Assembly (NCBI RefSeq): GCF_000743355.1
Contig: NZ_JQEI01000035.1
Coordinates: 62,001 to 126,000 of the forward strand
DNA from: Serratia sp. Ag1
GTDB lineage: Bacteria; Pseudomonadota; Gammaproteobacteria; Enterobacterales; Enterobacteriaceae
Reading direction: 5' to 3'
Length of the DNA stretch: 64,000 nt
Shown here: positions 40,966-50,562 of the stretch, in pieces
Layout: every line of letters begins with the position of its first letter
Numbering within the stretch: the stretch's first letter is position 1
The notes under the pieces: model-generated
Told to the model about the DNA's origin: nothing
Database searches by the model: none
What the model saw: only the letters and a program-made list of their open reading frames with translations
Program-made: the position numbers and the translations under genes

Positions 40966-42369
40966 ATGGCACTAATCACAGATGCGCTGTCCTCTCTGCT
41001 GGGCGGCGGGCAGAAATGGGACTGGCAGGCACATATTCACCCCGCCTCATTTCGCGGCGTGCCGTTTGCGATCGTCAGCGGTGAGGGGGTTTTTGGCCGT
41101 CGCCAAGCTGTGCATGAGTACCCTTACCGCAACACGGTATGGGTGGAGGATTTAGGGCGCGGAACTCGCAAGATAACGCTGCGTGGTTTTATCGTCCAAG
41201 ATAGCCTGGTGTATGACGCACCGGACGTTATCACCCAACGTGATTCGCTGGTGGCCGCATGTGAAATGGAAGGGGCTGGGATACTGGTTCATCCAACGCT
41301 TGGCGAGTTAACCGTGAGCGTTCCAGATGGTGGCTTGCGGGTGCAAGACAGCATGGAAACTGGCCGGGCATTCGAGTTTACGCTCACTGTTATTGAATCT
41401 GGCTTAAAAGTGTTCTCTGTTACCGGCAGCGCTGCCGCCAGTTCAACGGTTAATGCCAATTGGCTGCTCACTGCTGCTAAGTCGGGAGTTAAATTCATTG
41501 CGATGGTTCGTCGTGAGCTTAGAACCGTTACGCAGGCCATTAAAACACTGAAGAACACCGCTAATTTTTGGGGCAATTTTGTTCGCGGCACAGCGAATGA
41601 AGTAACCAACCTTGGCAACGTGCTGAAATCGACGTTCGGCAGTGCCCGTTACGGGCGATTTAGCAAAGGCACTGTAGGCGGTAGCGTATCCGGTCTAACC
41701 GGTATTGTGACCAGAACAGAGGACACAAACGATTATTCCGGGCTGGTACAGCAGAAAATGGCGGAAGCAGTTACAGGGCGAGCAAAGCTGCTGGCTGAAG
41801 TCGATTCATTGGAGAATATCAGCTCGATTGAAGCGTTCTCCAAAGGAGTGAGGGAGATTATTGATCAGATAATTTTCCTGAGCGGCAGCATTGAAGAAAA
41901 AATCCGCATGCTAGAAACCCTGGCTGCATATCGAAGCAATACATTTTATGCGACAGAAAGTGACGCAGCTATTTCAAACAGTGCCACCATTTTGATCTGC
42001 ACTCTCTCCGCTGGCGCAATGGCTGTAGTTGCGGCTGATTACGAGCCAGACAGTTACGACGATGCGATCGCAATGCTGAACCGCGTATGTGACACGCTGG
42101 ACACTATTTTGCTGATGATCGCCGATTCTGGAAATGATGATAGCTATCTCGGCCTGTTATTAACACGTAACGCGCTGGTAGATGCATACACCATTAAAGG
42201 CGCACAGCTCAGTACCTTGGCACAGGTAACTATGCCTGCTTCATTACCCGCGCTTACCTTGGCAAACAGGCTCTATCAAGACGGTGCCCGCGCCGATGAA
42301 CTGATCCAGACTGTTCAGCCTCGCCACCCTGCATTCATGCCATTAACGTTTAAGGCGCTGAGAAAATGA
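40966..42369 (+). CDS. DNA circularisation / tail protein gpN-like
   Basis: 467 aa from ATG 40966 (GGGGGTG site). N-terminal WQAHIHPASFRGVPFAIVSG and YRNTVWVEDLGRGTRKITLR fit the Mu N family (DNA circularisation N-terminal domain). Part of the tail tip hub region. It overlaps the next start by 4 bp. Confidence 0.9.
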   Translation: MALITDALSSLLGGGQKWDWQAHIHPASFRGVPFAIVSGEGVFGRRQAVHEYPYRNTVWVEDLGRGTRKITLRGFIVQDSLVYDAPDVITQRDSLVAACEMEGAGILVHPTLGELTVSVPDGGLRVQDSMETGRAFEFTLTVIESGLKVFSVTGSAAASSTVNANWLLTAAKSGVKFIAMVRRELRTVTQAIKTLKNTANFWGNFVRGTANEVTNLGNVLKSTFGSARYGRFSKGTVGGSVSGLTGIVTRTEDTNDYSGLVQQKMAEAVTGRAKLLAEVDSLENISSIEAFSKGVREIIDQIIFLSGSIEEKIRMLETLAAYRSNTFYATESDAAISNSATILICTLSAGAMAVVAADYEPDSYDDAIAMLNRVCDTLDTILLMIADSGNDDSYLGLLLTRNALVDAYTIKGAQLSTLAQVTMPASLPALTLANRLYQDGARADELIQTVQPRHPAFMPLTFKALRK

Positions 42370-43439
42370 CTGATGAACTGACCTTAAAAGTCGGCAATCG
42401 GCTTATTCAGGGGTGGGATTCGATCAGGGTAACGCGTGGTATCGAGCGATTACCCTCTGATTTTGACTTATCCCTTATGGATTACTATCCCGGCTCTAAT
42501 GACGAACAGCTTGTTAAGAAGGGGGAGCCTTGTGAAGTGAGGTTGGGTAATGATTTGGTAATGACGGGCTATATCGATCGCTGGAACCCGTCAATCTCCA
42601 AAAACCGGCATGAAATAAGAGCCACAGGGCGCAGCAAATGTCAGGACCTTGTTGATTGCTCTGCTGAGTGGCCGAACAACGTGATAAGCCAAGCCAATGC
42701 GCTGCAAATTGCCCAGCGCCTGGCAGCGCCTTACGGTATCAGCGTTTCTTCAGATGTCACTGATATGGCTACCGTACCGCAATTTACGTTGAATTGGGGG
42801 GAATCGTCACAAGAGGTCATCGATAGGATAAGCCGTTGGGCTGCACTGCTCTATTTTGATACCCCTGACGGTAATTTACTGCTTACCCGTGTTGGAACGC
42901 GCAAAGCGGCCAGCGGTGTGGAGTTAGGGAAAAATATCGAATATGCGTCGTTTACTGATGCGATGGACGAACGTTTTTCCGATTACGTGGGTGTGTCAAT
43001 GTCCATGACCCCGGTAAGAGAGATGAATTTGAGTAGTGGTTATGATCCCGTGACCCTAGCACGCGCCCGTGATCCTGAAGCGGCAAAAATGCGTTATCGC
43101 AATCGCATAATCATTGTTGAAAGCACCATGATAGCTAATCAACAGGCACAGAACTGCATTGATTGGGAGATGAATCGGCGTTTTGGCCGCTCAAAACAAC
43201 TACAGGTAACGGTTGATAGCTGGCGGGATAGTGCCGGGCGGTTATGGGAACCTAATACCCTCATCCCGATCAGCATTCCTAAATTTGGCCTGCGTGATGA
43301 ATTATGGCTCCTATCTGAAGTGACATTTCTTCGTGATGGTAACTCAGGCACTACAGCAAGAATGGTATTGATGCCACCTGCCGCGTTTAGTGTTCAACCG
43401 TATCAGTTTTACAACCAGATGATGGAGCTAAACCGATGA
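42366..43439 (+). CDS. Baseplate hub protein (Mu gpP-like)
   Basis: 357 aa; Mu P is 379. WDSIRVTRGIERLPSDFDLS, GYIDRWNPSISKNRHEIRAT and PNTLIPISIPKFGLRDELWL are family features. It forms the hub that carries the spike. Overlaps gp45-like by 4 bp. Confidence 0.92.
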   Translation: MTDELTLKVGNRLIQGWDSIRVTRGIERLPSDFDLSLMDYYPGSNDEQLVKKGEPCEVRLGNDLVMTGYIDRWNPSISKNRHEIRATGRSKCQDLVDCSAEWPNNVISQANALQIAQRLAAPYGISVSSDVTDMATVPQFTLNWGESSQEVIDRISRWAALLYFDTPDGNLLLTRVGTRKAASGVELGKNIEYASFTDAMDERFSDYVGVSMSMTPVREMNLSSGYDPVTLARARDPEAAKMRYRNRIIIVESTMIANQQAQNCIDWEMNRRFGRSKQLQVTVDSWRDSAGRLWEPNTLIPISIPKFGLRDELWLLSEVTFLRDGNSGTTARMVLMPPAAFSVQPYQFYNQMMELNR

Positions 43440-44023
43440 ACGACATAATCAGGCAGCTCGGGCGGCGCGTATCAATGATGTTGGGTATTGGCCGTATCAC
43501 TGCGCACAATGATTCTGGTGTTGTTCAAGAGGTTCAGTATCAAACATCGCTAGAGGTTCGCGATAACACCCCGCGCATGGCCGAGTTCGGCTTCTCTTCC
43601 GGGCTACCCGTTGGCACTGATGTTGTATTGGCCTTTTTGGGCGGAGATCGCTCCAGTGCCGTGATAGTTGCCAGCAATAATGCTTCATTTCGCCATACCG
43701 GCCTGAGTGCGGGGGAAACGGTTATTTATAACCAGTGGGGAATGTACGTGAAGCTGACTGAAGAGGGGATCGTAATAGAGGCCCAGGGTAAACCGGTCGA
43801 TGTTAATAACGCGTCAATAGTCACGGTAAAAGCCACGGAATCTGTGCGCCTGGAAACTCCCTCTGTCTTTGCAACCGGAGATATCACCGATCACTGTGAT
43901 GAAAATACGGTCACGCTAAAGCAGTTGCGTGACGCATATAACCGCCATGACCACGACGTTAAAAACGTTCAGGGCGGGAACGAGACAAGAACCAGCGAGA
44001 AGCCGGGGGAAACAGTTGAATGA
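43436..44023 (+). CDS. Baseplate spike protein (Mu gp45/gpV-like)
   Basis: 195 aa. An OB-fold N-terminal half (GRITAHNDSGVVQEVQYQTS), a middle with short beta repeats, and an HDHDV metal-site-like end (NRHDHDVKNVQGG) where trimeric spikes bind iron. It pierces the outer membrane. Confidence 0.9.
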   Translation: MNDIIRQLGRRVSMMLGIGRITAHNDSGVVQEVQYQTSLEVRDNTPRMAEFGFSSGLPVGTDVVLAFLGGDRSSAVIVASNNASFRHTGLSAGETVIYNQWGMYVKLTEEGIVIEAQGKPVDVNNASIVTVKATESVRLETPSVFATGDITDHCDENTVTLKQLRDAYNRHDHDVKNVQGGNETRTSEKPGETVE

Positions 44024-44457
44024 GTGATATCAGTTCGTTTTGGGACGTTGAGCAACTCAGGGCTGACTGGCGAGAAGGGGCGGGTGATCTGCTCTCCGGT
44101 AATGATCTACAAACAGCCATTATCATCAGTTTATTTACCGATCTCCCATCCCGTCCTGATGATGATATTGACGGTAATGATCGTCGTGGGTGGTGGGGCA
44201 ACGCTGGGGAGGAAAGGGCTGTCGGATCGTTACTTTGGCTGTTGCGCCGTAGCAAGCTTACTCCCGCAATAGCGCTCAAAGCGGAAGGGTATTGCAGCGA
44301 TGCATTATCCTGGCTGGTTTCTGATGGTGTTGTTGCATCTATTGATGTCGCCACTCAAATTATATTCCCCCGCCGCTTAAATATTTTCCTCCGTTATCAG
44401 CAACCAGGTACCACTGACAATACGGACCTGCGTTTTTTTTGGGTATGGGAGCAATAA
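44020..44457 (+). CDS. Baseplate wedge protein (Mu gp46-like)
   Basis: 145 aa with the gp46 signature DLPSRPDDDIDGNDRRGWWG and AVGSLLWLLRRSK. ATGA overlap with the spike gene; 3 bp before gp47. Confidence 0.92.
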   Translation: MSDISSFWDVEQLRADWREGAGDLLSGNDLQTAIIISLFTDLPSRPDDDIDGNDRRGWWGNAGEERAVGSLLWLLRRSKLTPAIALKAEGYCSDALSWLVSDGVVASIDVATQIIFPRRLNIFLRYQQPGTTDNTDLRFFWVWEQ

Positions 44458-44460
44458 TAA

Positions 44461-45609
44461 ATGCCATTCAAACGGCCCACATTAACCGAACTACGTGAGC
44501 AGAACCGCACGCAACTTCAGGCTGAGTTGAGAAAAACCGGCTCCCTGCTGCGATTTTCAAACATGAAAATCTTAGCCGATGTTGATGCCGGGATGTCTCA
44601 CCTGCATTACGGCTATCTTGATTACATTGCACTCCAGGCAACACCCTACACGGCAACTGATGAATGGTTATCTGGTTGGGCGGCTATGAAGTCGGTCTAC
44701 CAGAACGCCGCTACAGCGGCCCAAACGGTCAACTATCAATTTACCGGCACTGCTGGGGCCAGTATTGGCACTGGAGCCATCCTAAATCGCGGCGATGGTT
44801 ATCAGTACCGTCTTGATGCCGGTGTAACGATTGGTTCTGACCGCACCGCGACAGGTTCGTTGACTGCAATCTTGCCTGATATCGTCAACGACCCAACAGG
44901 TGGCGGCTACGCGGGTAATGCGCCTGCTGGAACAATCTTGACTCTCGACACTGCCAGCCCTGGCATAGACTCAACAGGGCGCATGATAGAACCCGCAGTG
45001 GGTGGGGCAGATATCGAGGGGCAAGACAGTTTCCGATCACGCATGTTATTGGCCTATCAAAATCCGCCACAGGGGGGCAGCGATACCGATTACAAACAAT
45101 GGGCTCGAGCAGTGCCCGGTGTAACGCGTTGCTGGGTAAAACGCCGCTTGATGGGTGCAGGAACCGTTGGTGTTTACATCATGTGTGATGGAAATGATGA
45201 AACAAACCACGGCTTCCCGGTTGGCACCGATGGTATATCCCAACTTGAGGATTGGGGAGCGCAGAAAGCGACAGGAGATCAGGGACGGGTTGCAGATTAT
45301 ATTTATCCCCGTCAGCCGGTAACCGCACTTGTCTTTGTTTGTTCACCCGTCGCTAAGGTTATCGATTTTGAGATCAGTGGTATCAGTTCTGTCGGCACTG
45401 ATGTTTCCCAGGCAATAGCCGCAGCGATTGATAACGTTTTTTTTGAAGAGGGCAACCCTGACGGGACGGGGAAAATTTACATATCTGACCTGAACCGAGC
45501 GATCGGGGATGTAGCGGGAACGGCGGGCTTTATTTTGGCTTCACCTGCCGCAAACATTATTTTGGGTGTCGGTGATCTCCCCATTCGCGGTGAGGTGAAC
45601 TATACATGA
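44461..45609 (+). CDS. Baseplate J-like protein (Mu gp47)
   Basis: 382 aa Baseplate_J family (MPFKRPTLTELREQNRTQLQ, GGADIEGQDSFRSRMLLAYQ, DTDYKQWARAVPGVTRCWVK). A main wedge component connecting hub to fibres. Overlaps the next gene by 4 bp. Confidence 0.94.
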   Translation: MPFKRPTLTELREQNRTQLQAELRKTGSLLRFSNMKILADVDAGMSHLHYGYLDYIALQATPYTATDEWLSGWAAMKSVYQNAATAAQTVNYQFTGTAGASIGTGAILNRGDGYQYRLDAGVTIGSDRTATGSLTAILPDIVNDPTGGGYAGNAPAGTILTLDTASPGIDSTGRMIEPAVGGADIEGQDSFRSRMLLAYQNPPQGGSDTDYKQWARAVPGVTRCWVKRRLMGAGTVGVYIMCDGNDETNHGFPVGTDGISQLEDWGAQKATGDQGRVADYIYPRQPVTALVFVCSPVAKVIDFEISGISSVGTDVSQAIAAAIDNVFFEEGNPDGTGKIYISDLNRAIGDVAGTAGFILASPAANIILGVGDLPIRGEVNYT

Positions 45610-46280
45610 GCCAGTACACCGTAGAGGCGTATGACCAAGCCCTACACGCATTGATGCCTGTAGGGTTAGCGTGGCCGCGAGAGCCTAAAGCCGTGCAATC
45701 TGCCGTCCTTCGAGCGCTCGCGAACAGTTACCAGCGTAGCGACAGCGAAGCCATGTCTTTGTTGCGTGGTGGCTTTCCTGCGTCTGCAACGATTTTATTA
45801 ACTGAGTGGGAAAAATCGCTGGGTTTGCCTGATGACTGTTCGATCGGTGAGGTTGATACGATTGGCAAGCGCCAGGCTGCTGTAGTGTCGAAGCTCATCA
45901 GTACGGGAGGCCAATCCAAGTCGTATTTTATCGGTATTGCAAGAACACTCGGTTTCAACATAGAGATTGAAGAGTTCCGCCAGGCTAGGGCTGGGTTATC
46001 CGTTTGCGGCGATGGCTTAAATGGTGAGGATTGGCCCTTTGTCTGGATGGTCGTTGCTGACTCAACAAACGTTACATTTGCCCGCGCAGGCATGAGTTAT
46101 TGCGGTGACCCTCTCAGGTCATGGGGAAATAAGCAGTTAGAATGTACGCTGAATAAACTCGCACCATCCCACACCATTGTTAAGTTTGGATATATCCACT
46201 TTGGATTTAACGATGATGGTGTATATAACGTAACGCCAGAGTTTGCCGGTCTTTTTGATACCGCATCAGGTTTTATTTAA
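45606..46280 (+). CDS. Tail protein gp48-like (DUF2313)
   Basis: 224 aa. LMPVGLAWPREPKAVQSAVL, LLTEWEKSLGLPDDCSIGEV and NKLAPSHTIVKFGY are typical of the family between gp47 and the tail fibre. It attaches fibres to the baseplate in Mu. Confidence 0.9.
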   Translation: MSQYTVEAYDQALHALMPVGLAWPREPKAVQSAVLRALANSYQRSDSEAMSLLRGGFPASATILLTEWEKSLGLPDDCSIGEVDTIGKRQAAVVSKLISTGGQSKSYFIGIARTLGFNIEIEEFRQARAGLSVCGDGLNGEDWPFVWMVVADSTNVTFARAGMSYCGDPLRSWGNKQLECTLNKLAPSHTIVKFGYIHFGFNDDGVYNVTPEFAGLFDTASGFI

Positions 46281-46324
46281 AAGTAACTTTTAATTTAACA
46301 TCGTTCTTTGAGCGAGGATTTGTC

Positions 46325-47161
46325 ATGCAAAGAATTGGAAATGTAACTGAAACAGCAGATTTGAACGGTGAATTTACTGATGGTCGAGTAGCGCAAGGTG
46401 TGCCGCCAACTATTTTGCCTGCTGCAATATTTAATACGTGGCAGAGAGAGCTTGTAAATATTGTTGAAGGGGCGGGAATGGTTTTAGACCCTCAGAATGA
46501 TGGGCAGGTATTAGAGGCAATAAATAAGCATGTCAGTAGCGGAAGACTTTTAAATATTCAAAGATTCCTAATCAGCGGAACATATACACCCACTCCCGGC
46601 ACCAAAAGAGTGCTTATAAAAGCATGGGGTGGAGGTGGGGCTGGTGGCGGGACTCCGTCAGTTACTACTACACAATCAGCTGTTGCTGGCGGTGGCGCTG
46701 CTGGCGCATATGTAGAGTCCTTAATTGATGCCCCCATGTCACCCCTACCAGTTGTAGTAGGGGCTGGTGGTATTGCTGCTATTGGTGCTGATGGTCAGTC
46801 TGGTAGTCCTACGACTGTAGGAAACATTGTTGCACCAGGTGGCCCTGGTGGCGCTGTTGGTGTTGCTAGTGCTGCATTCCCTTTCGGAGCTGCGCCAAAA
46901 AACCCAACAATAGGGACGGGTGGAAATATTATCAACGCACCCGGCAATACCGCATCAATGGGCTTCACTTGGTCGAATGGCGGTGCGATCCGCTCGATGG
47001 GCGGTCAGAGTGACGTCGGAAGCAGCCAATATGCAGCTAATGCGATAGGAAACTGTGCGGGCGGTTCAGGGGCTGTATCCGCCGGTTCAATAGGCGCTCA
47101 GGCAGCACTAGCGGGTTATAACGGCGCACCTGGATTAATCATCATCGAAGAATATGCATAA
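46325..47161 (+). CDS. Tail fibre with glycine-rich tip domain
   Basis: 278 aa. The first ~85 residues resemble phage fibre attachment parts (GRVAQGVPPTILPAAIFNTW). From residue ~105 the protein is very rich in Gly (AWGGGGAGGGTPSV, VVVGAGGIAAIG, GGSGAVSAGSIG), like the polyglycine receptor-binding tips of gp38-type adhesins. It is likely a host-recognition protein. No fibre-assembly chaperone gene was found beside it. Confidence 0.8.
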   Translation: MQRIGNVTETADLNGEFTDGRVAQGVPPTILPAAIFNTWQRELVNIVEGAGMVLDPQNDGQVLEAINKHVSSGRLLNIQRFLISGTYTPTPGTKRVLIKAWGGGGAGGGTPSVTTTQSAVAGGGAAGAYVESLIDAPMSPLPVVVGAGGIAAIGADGQSGSPTTVGNIVAPGGPGGAVGVASAAFPFGAAPKNPTIGTGGNIINAPGNTASMGFTWSNGGAIRSMGGQSDVGSSQYAANAIGNCAGGSGAVSAGSIGAQAALAGYNGAPGLIIIEEYA

Positions 47162-47218
47162 TAAAAACCGGTGGTTGATTAATGAAAATTTAACTCCTAA
47201 TTTTTATTGGAAATAATC

Positions 47219-49765
47219 ATGACAAAAAGATTTAACACCGGAAATCCTCGTTCATCAAACGACATGAGGGATTTAAATGATAATGCTATCGCCTACGACG
47301 ATTTTTTAAATAGCGAAGATAAATTTACTATAAATAGGCTTGGTGAAGAAATTCCTACAATTCAGGGAGTGCTTAGCACTATTGATGAAGCGACAACTCA
47401 GGCGCTGGAGCAAACACAGCAGGCGCTTGATGATGCTATACGTAATGTTGGTTATGCTCCTGTATCTTCATTTGAGAAGGGATTTACATTAACAAGTGTC
47501 GGCCAGGCATTATTACTTGAAGCTACGGGAGTGTTTTACTCATGGCGCGGCCAATATGAAAAAGTAGTCCCACCAGGATCTACGCCTGAATCTACGGGGG
47601 GCATCAGTCAAACTGCGTGGGTTGATGTCAATGATTTGACGTTACGCAGTGATTTATCCAGGCCGACAGGCGCTAGCATAGTAAAAATGAGCGGCGGGGT
47701 ATCAGTACAAGATTGGATGCACAACGATTTTGTGGCTAGATTCGGCGGTGTGTCTGATTATACCGGGATTCCGTTGTATGATGGCAATGACAGCAGCAGA
47801 ATTTCGGCGACAGATAACGCGCCAATGATCATAAATGCACTAACTAAAGGCATTGTACGGAATAATACATTATTTATTTTTTTTCCAGCAGGGCATTACG
47901 GATTCAAAAAAAACAACATTTTAATTGACGGGGCATTGCTGCCTTACAAAAATCTCGTCATCGCAGGTGAGGGGGCTGATGTTACAGTTTTAGATTATAT
48001 CATGGAAGATTTTGAGAATGTGGGCAATAATGAAAATACAGGCGCAAAAGAGTTATTGACAATAAAAAATTTCGATGCCGTTTATTTTTATAACATCACA
48101 GCAAAATGTACAACAAAGGCAGGGTATGTCAATCATATCGCCCCTGGTACGGGGGAAGACCCAATTTATAACGGGACAATATGGTTTGCACATATCACAG
48201 CAACAAAAACAGTTGTTTGCAGAGATGTTATTAGCGAACGAGGAAACTATAGAGGAATCAGTATAAATGGACGCGATCTTCCGTTAGGTCAGAGAACAAA
48301 CGTCTACCTCTATAACTGTGCTGGTCGCTATACTACAGGATCAGGGTTTTGGCTAAGAATGTGTAACTTACTCTTTGTTGATGGTGGTAACTTTTACCGA
48401 AATGGGAACCTTGGTATTACTGCCACGGGGTACGGTATAACGTGTTCTCAGTATGTTGATAATATATTTGTTAGTAAGGCTGCTTTTTACGAGAATTACA
48501 GGAAAGGTTTTGATAAACACAGCGGTCTCGGAAGTTTCATTCTTAAAGACTGTACTTTTATTGATAATGTTCTGTGGGACGTATCATCCGATCATCAGTA
48601 CGTTGCTCAGTATAACCCTGACATTACAGATGATGCGGTACTTGATAACTGCTTGTTCGTAATGAATCAGAATGTTAAGTTTCTAACAGAAGCTTATGCT
48701 GCGATTCCAGCCGGAAAAAATAAAATTAGCGTTATGCTGCAAGACAATTTGATCGATGGCACACCAGCTAATAGACAAAAATCAGCATTGCTAAACAAAT
48801 GTACATTCAAAGTATTGCGGCCAATGTCCGAGCGGCTTTCATCTTATACACCCATTGTATCTAAAGCCGAGGAAACAAATATCTCTAATTCATTAATAGA
48901 TTTGACACAGTTGCAATTCACTACTGATGCAGATAAAACGGTATACAGTCATACTGTTGTTAATTTTAGTAGGGATAACTCGGGGTTGGTTCTGTCGAAT
49001 GTCACAATCAAACTTGGGTCTGGTAATCTGTCCAGTTCAGCCACAGAAAATAATAACAGCCTGATGTTTTCCGCCCCCTCTGTTGGTGGTTATTTGATCA
49101 TGGATAAAAATAACATCGACATGAATAATTATCTGCTCGTAGGTACAACATCATCAGGCCGACTTGTACCCTGGAATGGTCGCAAAAAGATCAATGGCAA
49201 CACGATTAAAATTAGGAATCTACAACATGCATGCTTTGGCCAAGAGCGTAGCAATGCTATTTATTGGCTGTCATCACAGTTTATGTTTTCTGGTGGCTCT
49301 GATGTAGCCTACGGTAGTCGCAACTTGCTGGGGCTGGGTGACTGTACCTATATGCAGGATTTTTCGTTCGGACATGGAATGAGTACTCCGATTCAATTTG
49401 TTCTACCTATAACTAACCTAGATGGTTCAGTTAAAGGTGTTGGTTCAATATCAAAGATATTGACCGGCCAGGTTGATGGGAATATACATCTCGCTCTTAA
49501 AGGCAAAGTAGGGCTTTATACAGATAAATACGAAGCATTCTGGGATACTGCGGCGAACGTCCAGCACGTTCTTACCGGTAGTTATTTTATAATAACAGCC
49601 GCAACACTTGAAGACGAAGTTGTTAAATATAAGGGGGAGCTTACAAATTTTACGCTAAAGGCAATATCAGTTATCTGGACATCGCCCCCGCCGGTAACGG
49701 GGTATTATGTCGGTGAAATATCATGTGCAAATCAGACTGCATTGCCATTCGTGGGGGCTGAATGA
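47219..49765 (+). CDS. Tailspike with beta-helix (probable polysaccharide depolymerase)
   Basis: 848 aa from ATG 47219. N-terminal ~90 residues for attachment, then an SGGVSVQDWMHNDFVARFGG segment common at the start of spike beta-helices, and a right-handed beta-helix region (LLTIKNFDAVYFYNITAKCT, FVDGGNFYRNGNLGITATGY). This gene is AT-rich (base use unlike the baseplate genes), typical of exchanged host-range genes. It may degrade O-antigen or capsule; enzymatic residues cannot be named. Confidence 0.82.
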   Translation: MTKRFNTGNPRSSNDMRDLNDNAIAYDDFLNSEDKFTINRLGEEIPTIQGVLSTIDEATTQALEQTQQALDDAIRNVGYAPVSSFEKGFTLTSVGQALLLEATGVFYSWRGQYEKVVPPGSTPESTGGISQTAWVDVNDLTLRSDLSRPTGASIVKMSGGVSVQDWMHNDFVARFGGVSDYTGIPLYDGNDSSRISATDNAPMIINALTKGIVRNNTLFIFFPAGHYGFKKNNILIDGALLPYKNLVIAGEGADVTVLDYIMEDFENVGNNENTGAKELLTIKNFDAVYFYNITAKCTTKAGYVNHIAPGTGEDPIYNGTIWFAHITATKTVVCRDVISERGNYRGISINGRDLPLGQRTNVYLYNCAGRYTTGSGFWLRMCNLLFVDGGNFYRNGNLGITATGYGITCSQYVDNIFVSKAAFYENYRKGFDKHSGLGSFILKDCTFIDNVLWDVSSDHQYVAQYNPDITDDAVLDNCLFVMNQNVKFLTEAYAAIPAGKNKISVMLQDNLIDGTPANRQKSALLNKCTFKVLRPMSERLSSYTPIVSKAEETNISNSLIDLTQLQFTTDADKTVYSHTVVNFSRDNSGLVLSNVTIKLGSGNLSSSATENNNSLMFSAPSVGGYLIMDKNNIDMNNYLLVGTTSSGRLVPWNGRKKINGNTIKIRNLQHACFGQERSNAIYWLSSQFMFSGGSDVAYGSRNLLGLGDCTYMQDFSFGHGMSTPIQFVLPITNLDGSVKGVGSISKILTGQVDGNIHLALKGKVGLYTDKYEAFWDTAANVQHVLTGSYFIITAATLEDEVVKYKGELTNFTLKAISVIWTSPPPVTGYYVGEISCANQTALPFVGAE

Positions 49766-49869
49766 CATTTTACTGCTGGCCGGGAGCAATCCCGGCTATC
49801 ATCGTTGCGGCTAACTGTCCCGACATTCATCACCATGCTACTCTGAGTGAAAAATAACCGGAGGTATCT

Positions 49870-50094
49870 ATGGACCTGGACGAAGAAAGATGTGGGCTTA
49901 TCGCATCAGAGATCGGGGTTGTGGTTGTTGAACTGATCGGGCGCGGTCAGCTCGTTGATCGCATGGCTATCGTAAATGCTCTGGAGTCGAAGCGTAAGTC
50001 TGTGGGAAATACCCTTCACAAAGGTGTACTGCGGGATGCTGCGGCGCTGGTTAGAGGTAGCGATGACCGGTCATCTAAATATCGAATTTCATGA
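49870..50094 (+). CDS. Small regulator-like protein at the right end
   Basis: 74 aa (IGVVVVELIGRGQLVDRMAI, then NALESKRKSVGNTLHKGVLR), all helical; its size and layout recall the YmgB/AriR family of small regulators, but the match is weak. ACCGGAGG site before the ATG. Last gene of the prophage. Confidence 0.6.
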   Translation: MDLDEERCGLIASEIGVVVVELIGRGQLVDRMAIVNALESKRKSVGNTLHKGVLRDAAALVRGSDDRSSKYRIS

Positions 50095-50126
50095 TTAGAT
50101 CTTTAGGCTGGCAATGCCATAAAAGA

Positions 50127-50179
50127 GGGGCAAGAAAGGGGCAAAACTCTCAGGATGGGCAAGAAAAGGGCAAGAAAAA
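50127..50179 (+). repeat. GGGCAAGAAA repeats near attR (candidate integrase arm sites)
   Basis: Four direct copies of GGGCAA(G)AAA at 50127, 50138, 50157 and 50168. Related GGGGCAAAA (3872) and GAGGCAAA (3884) lie next to attL, and GAGGCAAG after attR. Repeats of this kind on the arms of attP are typical integrase-binding sites. Confidence 0.65.
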
Positions 50180-50281
50180 TGTACTTCCGGGTAGCTTGGT
50201 GTATATCAGAATAAATCATAACTCAATGATAAGTAGATAAATTATTTACTATCAGTACCTTGGGGAAATTATTGTTTTACA

Positions 50282-50348
50282 TTTAAATTGTACTGCTCTT
50301 TAGGTTTAATTGACTGATTTTCTTGCATTTTGTTTTCCGTAGAACATC
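50282..50348. other. attR
   Basis: Same 67 bp as attL with one mismatch (50332). On the minus strand it has a duplicate ttcA start followed by 18 codons that end in a stop inside phage DNA, so it makes at most a 19-aa peptide. Confidence 0.95.
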
Positions 50349-50365
50349 GAAAGAGGCAAGGTGAA

Positions 50366-50553
50366 TTAAAGAGCCAGCCTGATATCTGGCCTATTCACCT
50401 GCTCCCCGGTCATCTCTTTGAGCCGTTTTTTGTATGTTTCGTAGATTATTGCTGTGTTGTTCTGGCCGCATCTGAACGGTCAGGACCAGCACGAAAGTAT
50501 GCCGCGTATGGTACGGATTACGCCGCCGAATACCAGCGAGTTTTGCAGGTGAT
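50366..50553 (-). pseudogene. Remnant of a second integrase gene beyond attR
   Basis: The minus strand encodes [17 protein letters not shown], then after a ~30-bp deletion and frameshift a C-terminus IYETYKKRLKEMTGEQVN...RLAL-stop that aligns with the end of the intact integrase ([16 protein letters not shown]...RLAI-stop). About 40 bp around the HTRH box are identical to the intact gene, the rest has diverged. It sits in the same place relative to attR as int does to attL. The 5' part of the gene is gone; host DNA (aroQ stop) begins ~10 bp later. Confidence 0.9.
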
Positions 50554-50562
50554 GAGGAATGT

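Noticed and set aside
40691..40972. 93-codon minus-strand ORF in the ORF6N leader
   Set aside because: No ribosome site; it crosses several hairpins and a plus-strand terminator; more likely untranslated leader.
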